The notes below the pieces were generated by a model, which ran no database searches, had not been told where the DNA came from, and worked only from the letters and a program-made list of their open reading frames with translations. Below are positions 6,105-8,558 of a stretch of 8,558 nt of DNA, piece by piece (the stretch's first letter is position 1; each line of letters starts with the position of its first letter). The stretch comes from Candidatus Sumerlaeota bacterium (lineage in GTDB: Bacteria > UBP6 > UBA1177): positions 1 through 8,558 of the forward strand of contig SLGQ01000237.1 of NCBI GenBank assembly GCA_007136595.1, read 5' to 3'. The position numbers and the translations under genes were made by a program.

Positions 6105-8558
6105 ATGGGTAGCATGATAATGATAAAGAAAACCTTTTTGACTTTCATAATATTTTTGGTTTTTACTTGCAAAGTTTACGGATCTATCAATTCGGAATTT
6201 AAGAACTATATTCACAGGATGTGGACATCCGACCACGGTCTTCCTCAAAATTCGATATACTCCATAACTCAGGACAAAAAAGGGTTCATGTGGTTTGCAA
6301 CCGCTGAAGGTGTTGTAAAATTTGACGGAATAGAGTTTGAACTGTTCAACAAACGGAATGTTGAAGAAATAGAAAGCAATGATGTTCTGAAATTGTTTGA
6401 AGATTCATCAGGCTGTCTGTGGGTGGGTTTACGGAATGCCAAGGTTGTCAGAAATTGCGGAGAGAGTTTTGAAGCCATAAAAACAAAGGATCCCGATAAA
6501 CTGCTGACAGTAAGTTCAATCGCCGAACACAACGGTATTGTTTATTTCGGTACATACAGAGACAGAATACAAGTTTTCAGGAATGGAAAAATTGAACCTT
6601 ACGAAAAAAACAAGTTTCTTCCCGATTCGATCATATTTGACATGGTTTTTTCAGGGAATGGGGAACTTTTTCTGGCAACGAATGATGGTGTCTATCTTGT
6701 CAAAGAAAGTGGTGTTTCAAGAATAGGGTTGAACGAAGGGCTTCCGGGACTCGGAATAAGAGCCCTTTTTATAGATTCTGCAGAAAGACTCTGGGTAGGA
6801 TTCAATGAATGGGGTCTCGGTGTGTTTGAAAACGGATCCCTTAAGATCATGAATACTGAAGACGGGCTCCCTTCTGAAAAGCTTTTTACCATCAATGAAG
6901 ATTCTGCAGGAAGATTGTGGGTCGGAACGATCGGCGGAGGGATAGCAATTTACAGTGACGGTAAATTTACATCTTTTGATAAAAACAGCGGACTTTCTTC
7001 CGACATCGTCAGAGATATTTTCATTGACAGGGAAAACAATATCTGGGTTGGAACACTGGGTGGAGGAGTAGATCAGTTCAGAAGAGGTATTTTCAGTTCA
7101 ATTACTGTAAAAGACGGCTTGTCCGATGGAGTTATGTTCGGCATAAATGAAGATGAAAGCGGAAATATTTATGCAGGTACTTACGGAAAGGGACTCAATA
7201 TAATTTCTCCTGACGGAAACATTAAAATTTATGATACTTCAAACGGACTTTCCGGAGACATATCTGCCGGAGTATTTGTTGACAGCAAAGAGAGGGTGTG
7301 GGCAGGAACCTATGGTGCAGGTTTGAACATAATTGACAAAGACGGAACAATAACGCAGTACGGTCCGGGACAGGGGCTGGACATGGAATCTGTAACGGCA
7401 TTTTATGAAGATGATGACGGTACCGTTTACATTGGAGGTTTCAACGAAGCTCTTGCAATATACAGAGATGGAAAATTTGAAACTTATTTAAAAGAGGGTG
7501 TTTTAAAAAACCGTATGGTATGGGATATTGCAAAGTCTCCTGATGGTTCCATTCTTCTTGCAACAGACGGATCGGGAATTGTTGAACTTAAAAAAAACAG
7601 GTTTTCGGCAATTACAGTTGAAGACGGATTGAGCGACAACAAAATAACCAATCTTTACTTTGATGAAAATGATATTCTTTTTGCCGCATCATACGGATAT
7701 GGACTGAATATTTTGAGAAACGGGGTTTTTGTCCATGTAAAAAAAGAGGACGGTCTTTTTGATGACACGATTTATGCTGTCGTTGAAGATAATGAAGGAA
7801 TTATCTGGATGAGTTCCAACAGGGGACTTTCATCGGTTCCCAAACAGGAACTTCTTGATTTTGCAGATGGTAAAATAAAAAAAGTTGCCAGCTCCTCCTA
7901 TTCATGGAAAGACGGGATGCCTTCAAATGAATGTAACGGCGGTTTCAAGGAAGCAGGTCTCAAAACCAGGGACGGCAGATTGATGTTCCCCACCATTAAG
8001 GGGATAGTGATAATGGATCCTTCGAACAGAAGAGAAGCGGTTCCGCTTGCAATACCGGTAATCACGGATGTTTACATTGACGGAGAAAAACAGGATATCA
8101 GGGATGTCTATGAACTGGCTCCCAAAACAGCTAAAGTAAATATAAAATATACTGCTCCTTCATATATCGTTCCGGAAAAGATAAGTTTCCGGTACAAACT
8201 GGATGGTTTTGATAAGGACTGGGTGGAAGCAGGTACCAGAAGAGAAGCTGAAATTATGAATCTCAGTCCGGGCAGATACAGATTCCTTGTTAAAGTTGCC
8301 AACAGTGACGGGAAATGGAATCCTGACCCGTTGGAGATAAAGTTCATTCAAAAGCCGGCTTTCTATCAAACTAAAGTTTTCATGTTTTTGATGTTGGTGA
8401 TGTTGTTTTCTGCGGTCTATTTCCCTGTAAAGCTTAAAATGAAAAAAATGGAAACATACAATGAAGAGCTTTCTGACATTGTAATTGAAACTCAGGAAGA
8501 GTTGAAGCAGGTGGCTGATGAATTGAACTCAAAATATGCGTCAAGCAGTCTGGAAGAT
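6105..8558 (+). CDS. Periplasmic two-propeller sensor with Y_Y_Y domain, membrane helix and coiled coil (C-terminus beyond window)
   Basis: 818 residues are visible and the frame is still open at the window end. The N-terminus is a signal peptide or anchor (MIKKTFLTFIIFLVFTCKVYGS), with likely cleavage after VYG. Residues about 40-640 hold about 14 regulator-propeller repeats of the form 'dGL....I..i.eD..G.lWvGT.gGGl...', for example WVGTIGGGI (272-280), WVGTLGGGV (314-322) and AGTYGAGLNI (400-409). This fits two seven-bladed propellers. A Y_Y_Y domain follows (about 683-750, with RYKLDGFDKDW and SPGRYRFLVKVAN). Then come a single membrane helix (about 757-775) and a coiled coil (778-809). 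In this sensor class the propellers bind an external ligand, often a glycan fragment, and drive a kinase, cyclase or DNA-binding domain; here the output is cut off. Start sites at 6105, 6114 and 6120 are all possible, and 6120 gives the most typical signal peptide. None has a strong SD. A stop at 6087 rules out longer forms, apart from a GTG at 6096. Confidence 0.88.
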   Translation, partial: MGSMIMIKKTFLTFIIFLVFTCKVYGSINSEFKNYIHRMWTSDHGLPQNSIYSITQDKKGFMWFATAEGVVKFDGIEFELFNKRNVEEIESNDVLKLFEDSSGCLWVGLRNAKVVRNCGESFEAIKTKDPDKLLTVSSIAEHNGIVYFGTYRDRIQVFRNGKIEPYEKNKFLPDSIIFDMVFSGNGELFLATNDGVYLVKESGVSRIGLNEGLPGLGIRALFIDSAERLWVGFNEWGLGVFENGSLKIMNTEDGLPSEKLFTINEDSAGRLWVGTIGGGIAIYSDGKFTSFDKNSGLSSDIVRDIFIDRENNIWVGTLGGGVDQFRRGIFSSITVKDGLSDGVMFGINEDESGNIYAGTYGKGLNIISPDGNIKIYDTSNGLSGDISAGVFVDSKERVWAGTYGAGLNIIDKDGTITQYGPGQGLDMESVTAFYEDDDGTVYIGGFNEALAIYRDGKFETYLKEGVLKNRMVWDIAKSPDGSILLATDGSGIVELKKNRFSAITVEDGLSDNKITNLYFDENDILFAASYGYGLNILRNGVFVHVKKEDGLFDDTIYAVVEDNEGIIWMSSNRGLSSVPKQELLDFADGKIKKVASSSYSWKDGMPSNECNGGFKEAGLKTRDGRLMFPTIKGIVIMDPSNRREAVPLAIPVITDVYIDGEKQDIRDVYELAPKTAKVNIKYTAPSYIVPEKISFRYKLDGFDKDWVEAGTRREAEIMNLSPGRYRFLVKVANSDGKWNPDPLEIKFIQKPAFYQTKVFMFLMLVMLFSAVYFPVKLKMKKMETYNEELSDIVIETQEELKQVADELNSKYASSSLED

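Noticed and set aside
6162..6176. Lipobox at the end of the sensor's hydrophobic segment (VFTC)
   Set aside because: The residue pattern before the cysteine does not fit the lipobox consensus (Phe and Thr at -2 and -1). Signal peptidase I cleavage after VYG fits better.
6269..6532. 87-codon minus-strand ORF inside the sensor gene
   Set aside because: It is antisense to the first propeller repeats, whose signature motifs are clear on the plus strand.

Overview
The window is AT-rich bacterial chromosome, roughly 40% GC by eye. Genes are densely packed, several have strong Shine-Dalgarno (SD) sequences such as AAGGAGGT before ilvE, and one start is TTG. A periplasmic propeller sensor with a signal peptide points to a Gram-negative-type envelope. 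The strong SD sequences argue against Bacteroidota, which rarely use them. HEAT-repeat proteins paired with HD-GYP-like proteins and large propeller sensors fit Deltaproteobacteria-like lineages or an uncultured Gram-negative candidate phylum. I cannot name the organism. I see no mobile element, CRISPR array, tRNA or rRNA.

Layout. (1) Bases 1-357, + strand: the C-terminal end of a probably secreted protein of unknown function, cut by the window edge. (2) 358-474: a short intergenic region with a candidate promoter and a CCGGTT-containing palindrome. (3) 475-1500, +: a complete class II branched-chain aminotransferase (ilvE). (4) 1501-1513: a convergent junction with no recognisable terminator. 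(5) 5961 down to 1514, - strand: a probable three-gene operon, in transcription order a HEAT-repeat protein (TTG start), a protein with a catalytically dead HD-GYP-like domain, and an AI-2E-family membrane transporter. It has a good sigma-70-type extended -10 promoter at 5999-6027. (6) 5962-6104: the divergent control region. (7) 6105 to the window end, +: a large periplasmic sensor with about 14 propeller blades (two seven-bladed propellers), a Y_Y_Y domain, one membrane helix and the start of a cytoplasmic coiled coil. Its output domain lies beyond the window.

How the genes may work together. ilvE is ordinary metabolism. The more unusual part is the minus-strand pair. The HEAT-repeat protein and the pseudo-HD-GYP protein carry the same small N-terminal domain (10 of 29 residues identical in an ungapped stretch). 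They lie in the same reading frame, separated only by a TAA and three codons. The second protein keeps the HD-GYP scaffold but has lost the HD pair and the GYP region. This suggests a non-enzymatic scaffold or nucleotide-binding pair, possibly acting with the co-transcribed transporter and under the divergent sensor. That functional link is inference from position only.
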